A program made the position numbers and the translations under genes. Under the pieces are notes generated by a model, which was not told where the DNA came from, ran no database searches, and saw nothing but the letters and a program-made list of their open reading frames with translations. Below are positions 23,171 through 31,057 of a stretch of DNA of 33,630 bases, one piece after another. How positions within the stretch are numbered: position 1 is the first letter of the stretch; the number at the start of each line of letters is the position of its first letter. The DNA is from Streptomyces sp. McG3 (GTDB taxonomy: Bacteria; Actinomycetota; Actinomycetes; Streptomycetales; Streptomycetaceae), in the NCBI RefSeq assembly GCF_018619185.1, contig NZ_JAAXYC010000061.1, positions 1-33,630 of the forward strand, written 5' to 3'.

Positions 23171-23212
23171 CGGCATCCTTCCTGTCGGCTGTCCGCCGGG
23201 GGATGCCGGCGG
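23171..23212 (-). promoter_or_regulatory. Two competing leader hairpins at NlpC/P60 ribosome-binding site
   Basis: In the mRNA, CGGCATCC (23208-23201) can pair with GGATGCCG (23178-23171), an 8-bp match that takes in the end of the ribosome-binding site AGGAAGGA (23183-23176). The alternative is a 7-bp hairpin 23206-23212 with 23193-23199, which uses some of the same bases and leaves the site free. This is a candidate translational switch. Confidence 0.45.
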
Positions 23213-23266
23213 GTCCGTGAAGGACGCTAATCCCGGTGCCGGGAAAAGAGTCGCCATGACTTCTAT

Positions 23267-23327
23267 TGCCCTGATGTGACGTTTCATCGGTCATGGTTGA
23301 TCACTGATATGCCCGCACATCAGGGCA
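23267..23327. repeat. 12-bp perfect inverted repeat in divergent promoter region
   Basis: TGCCCTGATGTG (23267-23278) and CACATCAGGGCA (23316-23327) are perfect inverted copies separated by 37 bases, midway between the NlpC/P60 gene (minus) and the small membrane protein gene (plus). GATATGCCCG (23306-23315), next to the right arm, recurs upstream of the second NlpC/P60 gene. It could be a regulator site or an RNA stem. Confidence 0.6.
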
Positions 23328-23411
23328 TTGCGGTCAATCCCGGATGAAGCGCACAAGGAAGGCTTGCCTCACTGAAAGGTAGATCCTTGGCCCTGGCTAG
23401 GCTCCGGAGCC

Positions 23412-23765
23412 ATGGACGTACTCATCAATGTCTTCGTCGCCCTGCACATCATCGGCATCGCCTCCCTGCTGGGCGGCTTCCTGACGCAGATGAAGGCCAT
23501 GGGAGCGGGCACCGCCCGCTTCATCCCCGCCATGCTGCACGGCGCGCTGACCATGCTCGTCACCGGCATCGCCCTGGTCGGGCTCAACCAGGCCGACGAC
23601 CAGACCGTGAACAACGTCAAGATCGGCATCAAGCTCGCGCTGCTGGTCGTGATCCTCGCCCTCGTCTACGTCAAGCGGGACGACGAGACGGTGGACAAGG
23701 GCGCGTTCGCCGCGGTCGGCGGACTGACGGTCGCCAACATCTTCATCGCCACGGTCTGGACCTGA
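23412..23765 (+). CDS. Small four-span integral membrane protein
   Basis: 117 residues with four predicted membrane spans: VLINVFVALHIIGIASLLGGF, AMLHGALTMLVTGIALVGL, IGIKLALLVVILALVYV and GAFAAVGGLTVANIFIATVW. The function is not recognised. The start has CCGGAG just upstream; TAGGCT ends eight bases before the ATG, so the mRNA may be near-leaderless. It sits alone on the plus strand between two NlpC/P60 genes, so its promoter region is shared with the first of them. A link to the cell wall is possible only by position. Confidence 0.8.
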   Translation: MDVLINVFVALHIIGIASLLGGFLTQMKAMGAGTARFIPAMLHGALTMLVTGIALVGLNQADDQTVNNVKIGIKLALLVVILALVYVKRDDETVDKGAFAAVGGLTVANIFIATVWT

Positions 23766-23822
23766 GTCCGCACGGCGTGCGCCCGCTCCGCTCGGGGCGC
23801 ACGCTCGCGCTGGGCGCCCGCC

Positions 23823-25010
23823 CTATGCCGGGCGCACGCTCCCGTAGATCGGCATGGAGTAGATCGACTCCTCGCGCACGTTCGCACCCGGCTTCGGGGC
23901 GTGGATCATCATCCCGTCGCCCTTGTAGATGCCGACGTGGCTGATGTCGTCGTAGAAGAAGACCAGGTCCCCCGGCTTCAGATCGGACGTGGCGACCCGC
24001 GTCCCGACCTCCACCTGGTCCCAGGTCGTCCGGGGCAGGGTCACGCCCGCCTCCCGCCACGCCGCCTGCGTCAGCCCCGAGCAGTCGTAGCTGGAGGGGC
24101 CCGACGCGCCCCACACGTACGGCTTCCCGATCTGGGCGCGGGCGAAGGCCAGGACCTTCTCCGCCTTGGCGGCGTAACCACTGTCCGTACCGGTGCCGGA
24201 GCCCGGATCCGTTCCCGTACCGGAACCGGAGCCCGTGCCCGAACCGCCGCCGGACCCCTTCGCCGCCTCCTCGCGGGCCTTCTCCTCGGCCTCGGCCTTC
24301 TCCTTCGCCTCGGCGGCCTGCCGGGCGGCCAGCTGCGCCGCCTTCTCCTTCGCCTCGGCCTCCTGCCTGCGCTCCAGCTCCGCCAGCCGCGCCTTCTCCT
24401 CGGCGGTCAGCCTCGACAGCAGGCCCCGGGCCTCGGTGAGCTTGGTCTGCACGTCCTTCTTGCTGGAGGCGAGCGTGGCCTGCGTCTCGGTGAGGGTCTC
24501 CAGGCTCTTCACCGCCTCCGCGCGCTTCTTCGCCGCCGAGGCCTGCTGCGCACGGACCTCGTCGACGGCCTTCTGCTGCCGCTCCGTCGCCCGGTCCATC
24601 AGCCGGCTCTGGTCGAAGTACCCCTGCGGGTTCTCCGCGAGGAAGAACGTCGCCGCGGGCGCGATGCCTCCGTCGCGGTACTGGGCCGCCGCGTAGGAGC
24701 CCAGCGCCCGCCGCGCCTCGTTGATCTTCTCGGCCCGCTTCGCCACGTCGGAGAGCAGCGTGTCGACCTTCGTCTGCTGGGACGCCGAGGCGGCCTTGGC
24801 CCGGTTGTACTCCTGGGTCGCGGTGCCCGCCTGCCGGTACAGGGCGTCGACCTTCTTCCGCACTTCCTCGATGGCGGGCTTCGGCTCCGCGGGCGCGGCC
24901 GTGGCGCTCTGCGTGGAGAGCAGCGTCACGGAGGCCAGCGCGGCCGTCGTCAGCCCGACGGCGGGGGTGGTGGTGCGCACCTTCGTGCGCGGCTTGCGAT
25001 GCGATGCCAA
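23823..25010 (-). CDS. Secreted NlpC/P60 hydrolase under c-di-AMP riboswitch
   Basis: 395 residues. Signal peptide (about 1-41), a long coiled coil (45-250, with an Ala/Glu/Lys-rich part) and a Gly/Ser/Thr linker (252-278) lead to the NlpC/P60 domain (280-395). The triad is Cys310 (YDCSGLTQAAW), His358 (ISHVGIYKG) and His370 (MIHAPKPG). The predicted role is peptidoglycan stem-peptide cleavage outside the cell. The TTG at 25010 is preferred: GGAAGGAG ends directly at an in-frame ATG (25019), too close for use, but is nine bases from the TTG, and the protein then begins like its paralogue. A ydaO-type riboswitch lies just upstream, so expression should respond to c-di-AMP. Confidence 0.92.
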   Translation of the reverse strand: MASHRKPRTKVRTTTPAVGLTTAALASVTLLSTQSATAAPAEPKPAIEEVRKKVDALYRQAGTATQEYNRAKAASASQQTKVDTLLSDVAKRAEKINEARRALGSYAAAQYRDGGIAPAATFFLAENPQGYFDQSRLMDRATERQQKAVDEVRAQQASAAKKRAEAVKSLETLTETQATLASSKKDVQTKLTEARGLLSRLTAEEKARLAELERRQEAEAKEKAAQLAARQAAEAKEKAEAEEKAREEAAKGSGGGSGTGSGSGTGTDPGSGTGTDSGYAAKAEKVLAFARAQIGKPYVWGASGPSSYDCSGLTQAAWREAGVTLPRTTWDQVEVGTRVATSDLKPGDLVFFYDDISHVGIYKGDGMMIHAPKPGANVREESIYSMPIYGSVRPA

Positions 25011-25027
25011 GACCGGCATCTCCTTCC

Positions 25028-25177
25028 GTGGACCGCCTACCGGGTTAGCTGTCGGGTTCGGACGGAACGGAAGGCTGTCCTACGGTCCGGCTGCGAGGGC
25101 ACGGACCGATTCACCCCGGTGTTGCGTGTGGGTCCCCGGTTCCGAACTGCCAGGGCGGCAGGACGGATTCGGCAGAG
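25028..25177 (-). ncRNA. ydaO-yuaA (c-di-AMP) riboswitch
   Basis: On the minus strand, in order: CTGCCGAATCC (from 25175), GGGGACCCA (25137-25129), GGGGTGAATC (25117-25108), CCGTAGGAC, and the highly conserved 3' block with GACAGCTAACCCGGTAGGCG (within 25059-25034). These are the landmark motifs of the ydaO family (Rfam RF00379), which binds c-di-AMP and usually shuts off wall-hydrolase genes when the ligand is high. The ribosome-binding site of the NlpC/P60 gene follows directly. The outer limits are approximate. Confidence 0.92.
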
Positions 25178-25270
25178 GCGCCCGTCAGGCGTGGTTCGCC
25201 TCAGGGAGGTACGGGCCACCTGACCGAGCACGCTAGCCAACCGGCCCCGCCGCTGGGAAGGACGATGAGC

Positions 25271-25286
25271 GATATGCCCGATACAT
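25271..25286 (-). promoter_or_regulatory. Element shared by the two NlpC/P60 upstream regions
   Basis: GATATGCCCGATACAT (plus strand) matches GATATGCCCGCACAT at 23306-23320, upstream of the paralogous gene; 14 of 17 positions agree over GATnAnnGATATGCCCG. It lies about 95 bases before the riboswitch, where the promoter should be. It may be a shared promoter or regulator site. Confidence 0.4.
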
Positions 25287-25438
25287 TTTCGTGACCTTTC
25301 CGGATCGGGGGCCGGACACCCCCTCCGACCGGGCACTCCTTCACGGAACGTCGACGTCCGGTCTCCGTGCGTACGGGTGACGGTGTGGTGCGAGCGGCCC
25401 CTTCCCGCCTTCGGCGGAGAGTTGTCAGTCCGGCCGCC

Positions 25439-25444
25439 TAGACT
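25439..25444 (+). promoter_or_regulatory. pcrA: Candidate -10 of pcrA
   Basis: TAGACT ends nine bases before the pcrA ATG. If real, transcription would start at or near the start codon and the GGGAGG ribosome-binding site would not be in that mRNA. TTGTCA at 25422 is too close to be its -35. The rest of the 25287-25438 gap shows nothing recognisable. Confidence 0.3.
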
Positions 25445-25453
25445 CGGGAGGCG

Positions 25454-27895
25454 ATGAGCAGCCTCTTTGACGACAGTTTCCTGACCGGCCTCCAGCCCGC
25501 GGAGGACGGCCCCCCGCCGCCCCCCGAGGACCACGCGCCCGAAGCGGTGCCGGAGGACCTCTTCGAGGGCGTCTACGACGCGCCCCCGCCGCCCCGGGAC
25601 GGGTATTACCGGGACGGTCACCCGCGCCCGGCGATCGACGCCGCCGCGCTGCTCGACGGGCTGAACACCGAGCAGCGCTCCGCCGTCGTGCACGCCGGGT
25701 CACCGCTGCTCATCGTCGCCGGGGCCGGCTCCGGCAAGACCCGGGTCCTCACCCACCGCATCGCCCACCTGCTGGCCGAGCGCGGCACGCACCCCGGGCA
25801 GATCCTCGCGATCACCTTCACCAACAAGGCCGCGGGCGAGATGAAGGAGCGCGTCGAGCAGCTCGTCGGCCCCCGCGCCCACGCCATGTGGGTCATGACC
25901 TTCCACAGCGCGTGCGTCCGCATCCTGCGCCGCGAGTCGAAGAAGCTCGGCTTCACCTCGTCGTTCTCGATCTACGACGCCGCCGACTCCAAGCGCCTGA
26001 TGGCCCTGGTCTGCCGCGACCTCGACCTGGACCCGAAGCAGTTCCCGCCGAAGTCCTTCACCGCCAAGGTCTCCAACCTCAAGAACGAGCTCATCGACGA
26101 GGAGACCTTCGCCGGGCAGGCGACGGACGGCTTCGAGAAGACCCTGGCCCAGGCGTACGCGCTCTACCAGGCCCGCCTGCGCGAGGCCAACGCCCTGGAC
26201 TTCGACGACATCATCATGACGACGGTCCACCTCCTCCAGGCCTTCCCCGATGTCGCCGAGCACTACCGCCGCCGCTTCCGCCACGTCCTCGTCGACGAGT
26301 ACCAGGACACCAACCACGCCCAGTACACGCTGGTACGGGAGCTGGTCGGCCCGGCCGGGGAGGCCGACGCCCCCGCCGAGCTGTGCGTGGTGGGCGACGC
26401 GGACCAGTCGATCTACGCCTTCCGGGGTGCGACCATCCGCAACATCCTCCAGTTCGAGGAGGACTACCCGAGCGCGACGACGATCCTGCTGGAGCAGAAT
26501 TACCGCTCCACGCAGACGATCCTCTCCGCCGCCAACGCCGTCATCGAGCGCAACGAGAGCCGCCGCCCCAAGAACCTCTGGACCAACGCCGGCAGCGGCG
26601 CCCGCATCACCGGCTACGTCGCCGACACCGAGCACGACGAGGCGCAGTTCGTCGCCGACGAGATCGACCGGCTCACCGACGCGGGCGACGCCAGGGCGGG
26701 CGACGTCGCCATCTTCTACCGGACCAACGCCCAGTCCCGTGTCTTCGAAGAGATCTTCATCCGCGTCGGCCTGCCCTACAAGGTCGTCGGCGGTGTGCGC
26801 TTCTACGAGCGCAAGGAGGTCCGGGACGTCCTGGCCTACCTCCGGGTCCTCGCCAACCCCGAGGACACCGTCCCGCTGCGCCGCATCCTCAACGTCCCCA
26901 AGCGCGGCATCGGCGACCGCGCCGAAGCGATGATCGACGCCCTGTCGATGCGCGAGAAGATCTCCTTCCCGCAGGCACTGCGCCGCGTCGACGAGGCGTA
27001 CGGCATGGCCGCCCGCTCGTCCAACGCCGTCAAGCGCTTCAACACGCTGATGGAGGAGCTGCGCACGATCGTCGAGTCCGGTGCCGGCCCCGCCGTCGTG
27101 CTGGAAGCGGTCCTGGAACGCACGGGCTATCTCGCCGAGCTCCAGGCCTCCACCGACCCCCAGGACGAGACCCGCATCGAGAACCTCCAGGAACTCGCCG
27201 CCGTCGCCCTCGAATTCGAGCAGGAGCGCGGCGACGAGGAGGGTGCGGGCACGCTCGCGGAGTTCCTGGAGAAGGTCGCGCTCGTCGCCGACTCCGACCA
27301 GATCCCCGACGAGGACGAGGACGGCTCCGGCGTCATCACGCTGATGACCCTGCACACGGCGAAGGGCCTGGAGTTCCCGGTCGTCTTCCTCACCGGCATG
27401 GAGGACGGCGTCTTCCCGCACATGCGGGCCCTCGGCCAGACCAAGGAGCTGGAGGAGGAGCGCCGCCTCGCGTACGTCGGCATCACCCGCGCCCGCGAAC
27501 GGCTCTATCTGACCCGGGCCGCGATGCGCAGCGCCTGGGGCCAGCCCTCGTACAACCCGCCCTCGCGGTTCCTGGAGGAGATCCCGGAAGCGCACCTGGA
27601 CTGGCGGCGCAAGGGGCCGATGGCCGCCCCCGCGGGGCCCACCTCCGGCATCACGTCCTCGCTGTCCTCCTCCCGCTCCCGCTCCGGCCCCTCGGGCTTC
27701 GCGACCCGGCGCGGCGGCGCGGAGAAGCCGACGGTCACCCTGGTGGCCGGGGACCGGGTCACGCACGACCAGTTCGGGCTCGGCACGGTGACGGCCGTCG
27801 AGGGCTTCGGCGACCAGGCCAAGGCCACGGTCGACTTCGGCGACGAACGCCCGAAGAAGCTGCTGCTGCGGTACGCGCCGGTCGAGAAGCTGTAG
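25454..27895 (+). CDS. pcrA: ATP-dependent DNA helicase PcrA/UvrD
   Basis: 813-residue superfamily 1 helicase that unwinds DNA 3' to 5' in nucleotide excision repair and removes proteins from DNA. After a Pro/acidic N-terminal tail (1-65) the motifs run in order: Q-motif LNTEQRSAV (70-78), Walker A GAGSGKT with Lys95, motif Ia ITFTNKAAGEM, Walker B DEYQDTN (from Asp281), motif III VGDADQSIYAFRGA, motif IV NYRSTQTI, motif V TLHTAKGLEFP, motif VI VGITRARERLYLT. The C-terminal Tudor-like domain (GDRVTHDQFGLGTVTAVEG to the end) is the RNA-polymerase-binding part typical of PcrA. ATG at 25454 has GGGAGG five bases upstream. It is a core housekeeping gene ending at an 18-bp hairpin. Confidence 0.96.
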   Translation: MSSLFDDSFLTGLQPAEDGPPPPPEDHAPEAVPEDLFEGVYDAPPPPRDGYYRDGHPRPAIDAAALLDGLNTEQRSAVVHAGSPLLIVAGAGSGKTRVLTHRIAHLLAERGTHPGQILAITFTNKAAGEMKERVEQLVGPRAHAMWVMTFHSACVRILRRESKKLGFTSSFSIYDAADSKRLMALVCRDLDLDPKQFPPKSFTAKVSNLKNELIDEETFAGQATDGFEKTLAQAYALYQARLREANALDFDDIIMTTVHLLQAFPDVAEHYRRRFRHVLVDEYQDTNHAQYTLVRELVGPAGEADAPAELCVVGDADQSIYAFRGATIRNILQFEEDYPSATTILLEQNYRSTQTILSAANAVIERNESRRPKNLWTNAGSGARITGYVADTEHDEAQFVADEIDRLTDAGDARAGDVAIFYRTNAQSRVFEEIFIRVGLPYKVVGGVRFYERKEVRDVLAYLRVLANPEDTVPLRRILNVPKRGIGDRAEAMIDALSMREKISFPQALRRVDEAYGMAARSSNAVKRFNTLMEELRTIVESGAGPAVVLEAVLERTGYLAELQASTDPQDETRIENLQELAAVALEFEQERGDEEGAGTLAEFLEKVALVADSDQIPDEDEDGSGVITLMTLHTAKGLEFPVVFLTGMEDGVFPHMRALGQTKELEEERRLAYVGITRARERLYLTRAAMRSAWGQPSYNPPSRFLEEIPEAHLDWRRKGPMAAPAGPTSGITSSLSSSRSRSGPSGFATRRGGAEKPTVTLVAGDRVTHDQFGLGTVTAVEGFGDQAKATVDFGDERPKKLLLRYAPVEKL

Positions 27896-27932
27896 ACGGG
27901 CCGGGCGCGGGCGATCCGGGCAGGCAGGACAG

Positions 27933-27975
27933 ACGAAAGCGGGTGGGAGGCCTCGGCCCTCCCACCCGCTTTCGT
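27933..27975. terminator. Strong bidirectional terminator between pcrA and M23 gene
   Basis: ACGAAAGCGGGTGGGAGG (27933-27950) pairs perfectly with 27958-27975 around a 7-base loop, an 18-bp stem. It lies between convergent genes and has A-rich and T-rich flanks in the stem, so it can serve both strands. Confidence 0.9.
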
Positions 27976-28011
27976 GATGCCGCTTTCGAAACCCGTTCTC
28001 GTGATGCCGTC

Positions 28012-29766
28012 TCAGCTCGGGTCGATGCCCTTGCTGCGCAGCCACGCCAGTGGGTCGATCGCCGAACCGCCGCCCGGCCGGACCTCGAAGTGCAGGTGCG
28101 GACCGGTGGAGTTGCCCGAGTTGCCCGAGTACGCGATCACGTCGCCGGCCTTCACCGGGCCCGAGCGGATCTTGGTGCTGCTGAGGTGGCAGTACCAGGT
28201 CTCGGTGCCGTCGGCGGCGGTCACGATCGCCATGACCCCGTACGCGCTGTTCAGCTGGGTGCGCACGGTGCCGTCGGTCGCGGCCATCACCGGAGTGCCG
28301 TACGAGACGGGGAAGTCGATGCCCGAGTGCACGGACATCCAGTTGACGCCCGCCTGGCCGTAGTAGGCGCTGAGCCCGTGCTGCTTGACCGGCAGGACGA
28401 ACTTGGGTCGCAGCGCCTCGCGGCGTGCGGCCTCCTCCTCGCGCTTCTTCTTCTCCGCCGCCTGCCGCTCCCGCAGGTCGATGCGCTCCTGGGTGCGGCT
28501 CGCGCGCTCACGGAAGTCGTCGCTGCCCTCGGAGAGCTGCTCCAGCTGGCTGTCCAGCCGGTTGTTCGCGGCGACCGGCTTGACCGTGCTGGGGTCGGCC
28601 ACCGCCAGTGATGTGGTCGTCTCCTCCGGCTTCTCCTCGCCGCCGGGCATCCCGCCGACCGAGGCGGCGGCGATGCCCGCGACGCTCATCACGCAGGCGG
28701 AGGGCACCGCGACGGTCAGCAGGGCGGAACGCTTGGCGGGAGAACGCCGACGGGCCCGGTTGCGCGGGGCGGGGGGACGGACGGCGGTGCGGTTCACGGA
28801 GTGCGGGGAGGGGGAGCCGTCGCCGGCTTCCGGCTCCGGCACGGCGTCCGGTGCGAGGGCGGCGAACTCGGCGGTGGAGTGGTGGCCGGTCTCCGGTTCC
28901 TCGGCCGTCCCGTCCGCTTCGGCCGGCACCCCGGGCGCTGTCGCGTCGGCCGGCTGCTGTTCGTACAGCGGGTGCGACGTCTGTTCGGGTTCGTACGCGG
29001 TGTCCCCGGGCGTGGCGCCGGAGTTCCACGCGGTCGCGTCGTAGGCGCCCGTGTCGTACGTCCCCGTGCCGTAGGAAACGGTGCCGTAGGCGCCGATGTC
29101 GTACGCACCGGTGTCATGGGTGCCCGCGTCGAACGTGCCGGTGGTGAAGGCGGTGGTGGCGTACGTCCCGGTGTCGGCGGCGACGGCCGTCGAGCCGTAC
29201 GCGCCGGTCGGGTACGACCCGGTCCCGTAGGCGTCGGCGTCGTGGACGCTGTCGGCCCCGTACCCGGTACCGGCCGGGTACGTACCGGTGTCGTAGGCGT
29301 CCGTCCCGTACGCCCCGGTGCCGTACGCCTCCGTGGCGTACGCGGTGTCCGTGCCGTACGGGGCGGCTGGGAAGCCCGTGGTGGGGAACGCGCCGGTGTC
29401 GGCGGTCGCCCACTGGCCGGTCAGGTTCTGGTCGGCGACCTGTTGCCAGGCCCCGGAGGTGTCCCACTGCTGCGGGGCCTGTTCCTGGGCGGCGTAACCG
29501 TCGTAGGCGGGTGCCTGCTGTGCGCCGGTGCCGGTGTTCCACGCGGAGGAGTCGTACTGGCCGCTGTGGTCCGGCTGTCCGGTCGCGTACGTCGTGTCGT
29601 AGCCGGCGCCGTAGGTGGTGTCGCCGTATCCGGCGGCGGGGTGACCCGCGTCGTAGCCGGTGTCGTGGCCGCCCGGAAGGGAGCCGAAGAGCGGGTCGGT
29701 GTCGAAGCTGCCGGTCGATCGGTCGTCGTACCCGACATGCCCGGCGTGGGGGTGCTGGTCGTTCAC
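28012..29766 (-). CDS. M23 peptidase with long Tyr/Thr/Gly-rich N-terminal region
   Basis: 584 residues. Residues 1-260 are low-complexity, rich in Tyr, Gly, Thr, Asp and Ala, with repeats such as AYGTGAYGTDAYDTGTYP. A Pro/Glu-rich stretch, a basic patch (RNRARRRSPAKR, 336-346) and one membrane span (about 347-370) follow. A coiled-coil segment rich in Arg/Glu/Lys (403-452) leads to the C-terminal LytM/M23 domain (455-584). Its metal ligands are visible: His480 and Asp484 in HSGIDFP, and His559 in HLHFE, with catalytic His527/His557. The topology predicts a cytoplasmic Tyr-rich tail and an extracellular peptidase. GTG at 29766 is the likely start; an adjacent TTG is possible and the upstream GAGAGAAG is a weak ribosome-binding site. 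The predicted role is cutting peptidoglycan cross-links. Confidence 0.87.
   Translation of the reverse strand: MNDQHPHAGHVGYDDRSTGSFDTDPLFGSLPGGHDTGYDAGHPAAGYGDTTYGAGYDTTYATGQPDHSGQYDSSAWNTGTGAQQAPAYDGYAAQEQAPQQWDTSGAWQQVADQNLTGQWATADTGAFPTTGFPAAPYGTDTAYATEAYGTGAYGTDAYDTGTYPAGTGYGADSVHDADAYGTGSYPTGAYGSTAVAADTGTYATTAFTTGTFDAGTHDTGAYDIGAYGTVSYGTGTYDTGAYDATAWNSGATPGDTAYEPEQTSHPLYEQQPADATAPGVPAEADGTAEEPETGHHSTAEFAALAPDAVPEPEAGDGSPSPHSVNRTAVRPPAPRNRARRRSPAKRSALLTVAVPSACVMSVAGIAAASVGGMPGGEEKPEETTTSLAVADPSTVKPVAANNRLDSQLEQLSEGSDDFRERASRTQERIDLRERQAAEKKKREEEAARREALRPKFVLPVKQHGLSAYYGQAGVNWMSVHSGIDFPVSYGTPVMAATDGTVRTQLNSAYGVMAIVTAADGTETWYCHLSSTKIRSGPVKAGDVIAYSGNSGNSTGPHLHFEVRPGGGSAIDPLAWLRSKGIDPS
29038..29361 (-). 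repeat. Repeated AYGTG/AYDTG-coding segment in M23 gene
   Basis: Codons 136-243 encode many imperfect copies of a five- to six-residue unit (AYGTG, AYGTD, AYDTG, TYDTG, SYPTG). The DNA repeats are imperfect, so it is an ancient or drifting repeat rather than a recent expansion. Confidence 0.6.
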
Positions 29767-29843
29767 CAACTTCTCTCTCGCCTCGGCAGCAGGACTGTTC
29801 TGGGTCCCGGTCAGGGGAGTCCCAGGGGGAAGCAGTGGCCGCG

Positions 29844-29873
29844 ACTGTACCCGGCGGTATGTGAGGACGACAA
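29844..29873 (-). promoter_or_regulatory. HrdB-like promoter of M23 peptidase gene
   Basis: On the minus strand TTGTCG (29873-29868) and TACAGT (29849-29844) are separated by 18 bases, a good fit to the vegetative promoter pattern. Transcription would begin near 29837, giving an mRNA leader of about 70 bases. Confidence 0.55.
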
Positions 29874-29971
29874 TCTTCGACAGGTTTTGCGTTCGCAGGA
29901 AACGGGCAATCGGCCGTCTTTCGGTGGACGGCAGGCGCAGCCTTGGCCCTACGTTCGACTGATGTTCTATT

Positions 29972-30880
29972 TCAGGCCGCGGAAGTCGCCCCGGTGGAGG
30001 ACCCGGTGACGGTGGCGGTGTCCTCTCCGGCCTCCGGCGCCTCAAGAGCCTCACGGATCGCGGCGGCCACCGTCGGGTGCACGGGCAGGGCGAGGTGTCC
30101 GATGCCGGTGACGCGTACGTTCACCGCGTCGAGGTCGGGATGATCGACGCACGCGGTTCCGACCGGAACCATCACCTGGTCCAACTCGCTCCAGAAACTC
30201 ACGAACCGGGTGCGGCAGCCGGGAGCGGGGGCGCGCAGTTCCTCGATCACGGAGGAACCGCCGCGCATCTGACGCACGATGGGGTGAACGCCCGCCCCGG
30301 GGGCGACGGCGGTGCCCCCGTGCGGGGTTCCGAGCGTCACCAGAGTGCGCACCCGCCGGTCACCGCCGAGTCGCTGTACGTAATACCGGGCGATCAGGCC
30401 GCCGAGGCTGTGCCCGACGACGTCGACCCGGCTGTGCCCGGTGCGCTCGCAGATTTCCTCCACGTGCCGCCCGAGCAGTTCGGCGGCGATGCGGATGTCG
30501 CGGGTCAGCGGCGAGTAGTTGAGGGCTTCCAGATGGCGGTGGCCGTGCCGGGTCAGTGCGCGCCGCAGGACGACGAACACGGAACGGTTGTCGATGAAGC
30601 CGTGCAGCAGGACGACGGGCGGCGCGGCGGCGGGCGCGACCGGCAGGGCGGTGGCCTCGGGCGGAGTGGTCCCGCCGTGATCCGGGCCGTCGGCGCCGGT
30701 GCCCGCCGGCCGGGCCGGCGGGCGGGGGGACGGGCGGCGCTCCGGGGTGAGGCCGAAGGGGTAGGCGACCAGGTGCCCGGCGAGGACGGCGAGCTCCAGC
30801 GCCGTGGCGCCGAGCAGCGCGGACGACAGCCGGGGGCGCGGCAGGCGGGGCAGCAGGGAGAGGAGAGGGAGGAGCTTCAC
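29972..30880 (-). CDS. Alpha/beta-hydrolase, lipase/esterase-like
   Basis: 302 residues. The N-terminus has a hydrophobic segment (about 20-45: LLGATALELAVLAGHLVAYPFGL) that may be a signal anchor, then a Pro/Ala-rich linker. The alpha/beta-hydrolase domain begins at VVLLHGFIDN (oxyanion loop). The nucleophile Ser is in VVGHSLGGLIARYY, the acid Asp is likely in WSELDQVMVP, and the His in VTGIGHLALP. TLGTPHGGTAV is typical of triacylglycerol lipase-like members. GTG at 30880 has AGGAGG six bases upstream; the open frame runs on to 31120, but that stretch is Arg-rich shadow. Probably a membrane-attached or exported lipase/esterase; the substrate is unknown. Confidence 0.87.
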   Translation of the reverse strand: MKLLPLLSLLPRLPRPRLSSALLGATALELAVLAGHLVAYPFGLTPERRPSPRPPARPAGTGADGPDHGGTTPPEATALPVAPAAAPPVVLLHGFIDNRSVFVVLRRALTRHGHRHLEALNYSPLTRDIRIAAELLGRHVEEICERTGHSRVDVVGHSLGGLIARYYVQRLGGDRRVRTLVTLGTPHGGTAVAPGAGVHPIVRQMRGGSSVIEELRAPAPGCRTRFVSFWSELDQVMVPVGTACVDHPDLDAVNVRVTGIGHLALPVHPTVAAAIREALEAPEAGEDTATVTGSSTGATSAA

Positions 30881-30939
30881 GGCCGACCTCCTGCACTGGC
30901 GTACGGGGATGCGGCTCCCGTCCCCGTATGCCCTCATGG

Positions 30940-30965
30940 GGTGTCTCCGCGAGGTGTCTCCGCGA
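30940..30965. repeat. Tandem 13-bp repeat in lipase-icmB gap
   Basis: GGTGTCTCCGCGA occurs twice in direct succession (30940-30952 and 30953-30965), 60 bases upstream of the lipase start. It begins with the same GGTGTC found in the palindrome at 31069. Confidence 0.6.
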
Positions 30966-31057
30966 GGATCGCGGACCTGCGGGCCACGGGAGCCGCACCA
31001 CCGTGCCGTGCGGCTGGCGGCGCGGTGGTACGGCAACCTCGTGGCGGCTCTCCTGGG

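Noticed and set aside
23166..23411. ydaO riboswitch before the first NlpC/P60 gene
   Set aside because: The leader has hairpins but none of the ydaO core motifs.
25700..28045. 781-codon open frame on the minus strand opposite pcrA
   Set aside because: It is an antisense shadow of a gene with complete helicase motifs; its translation is low-complexity Gly/Val/Asp-rich with no domain.
29767..29971. Second ydaO riboswitch before the M23 gene
   Set aside because: The conserved GGGGACCCA and GACAGCTAACC blocks are missing; only an HrdB-like promoter is seen.
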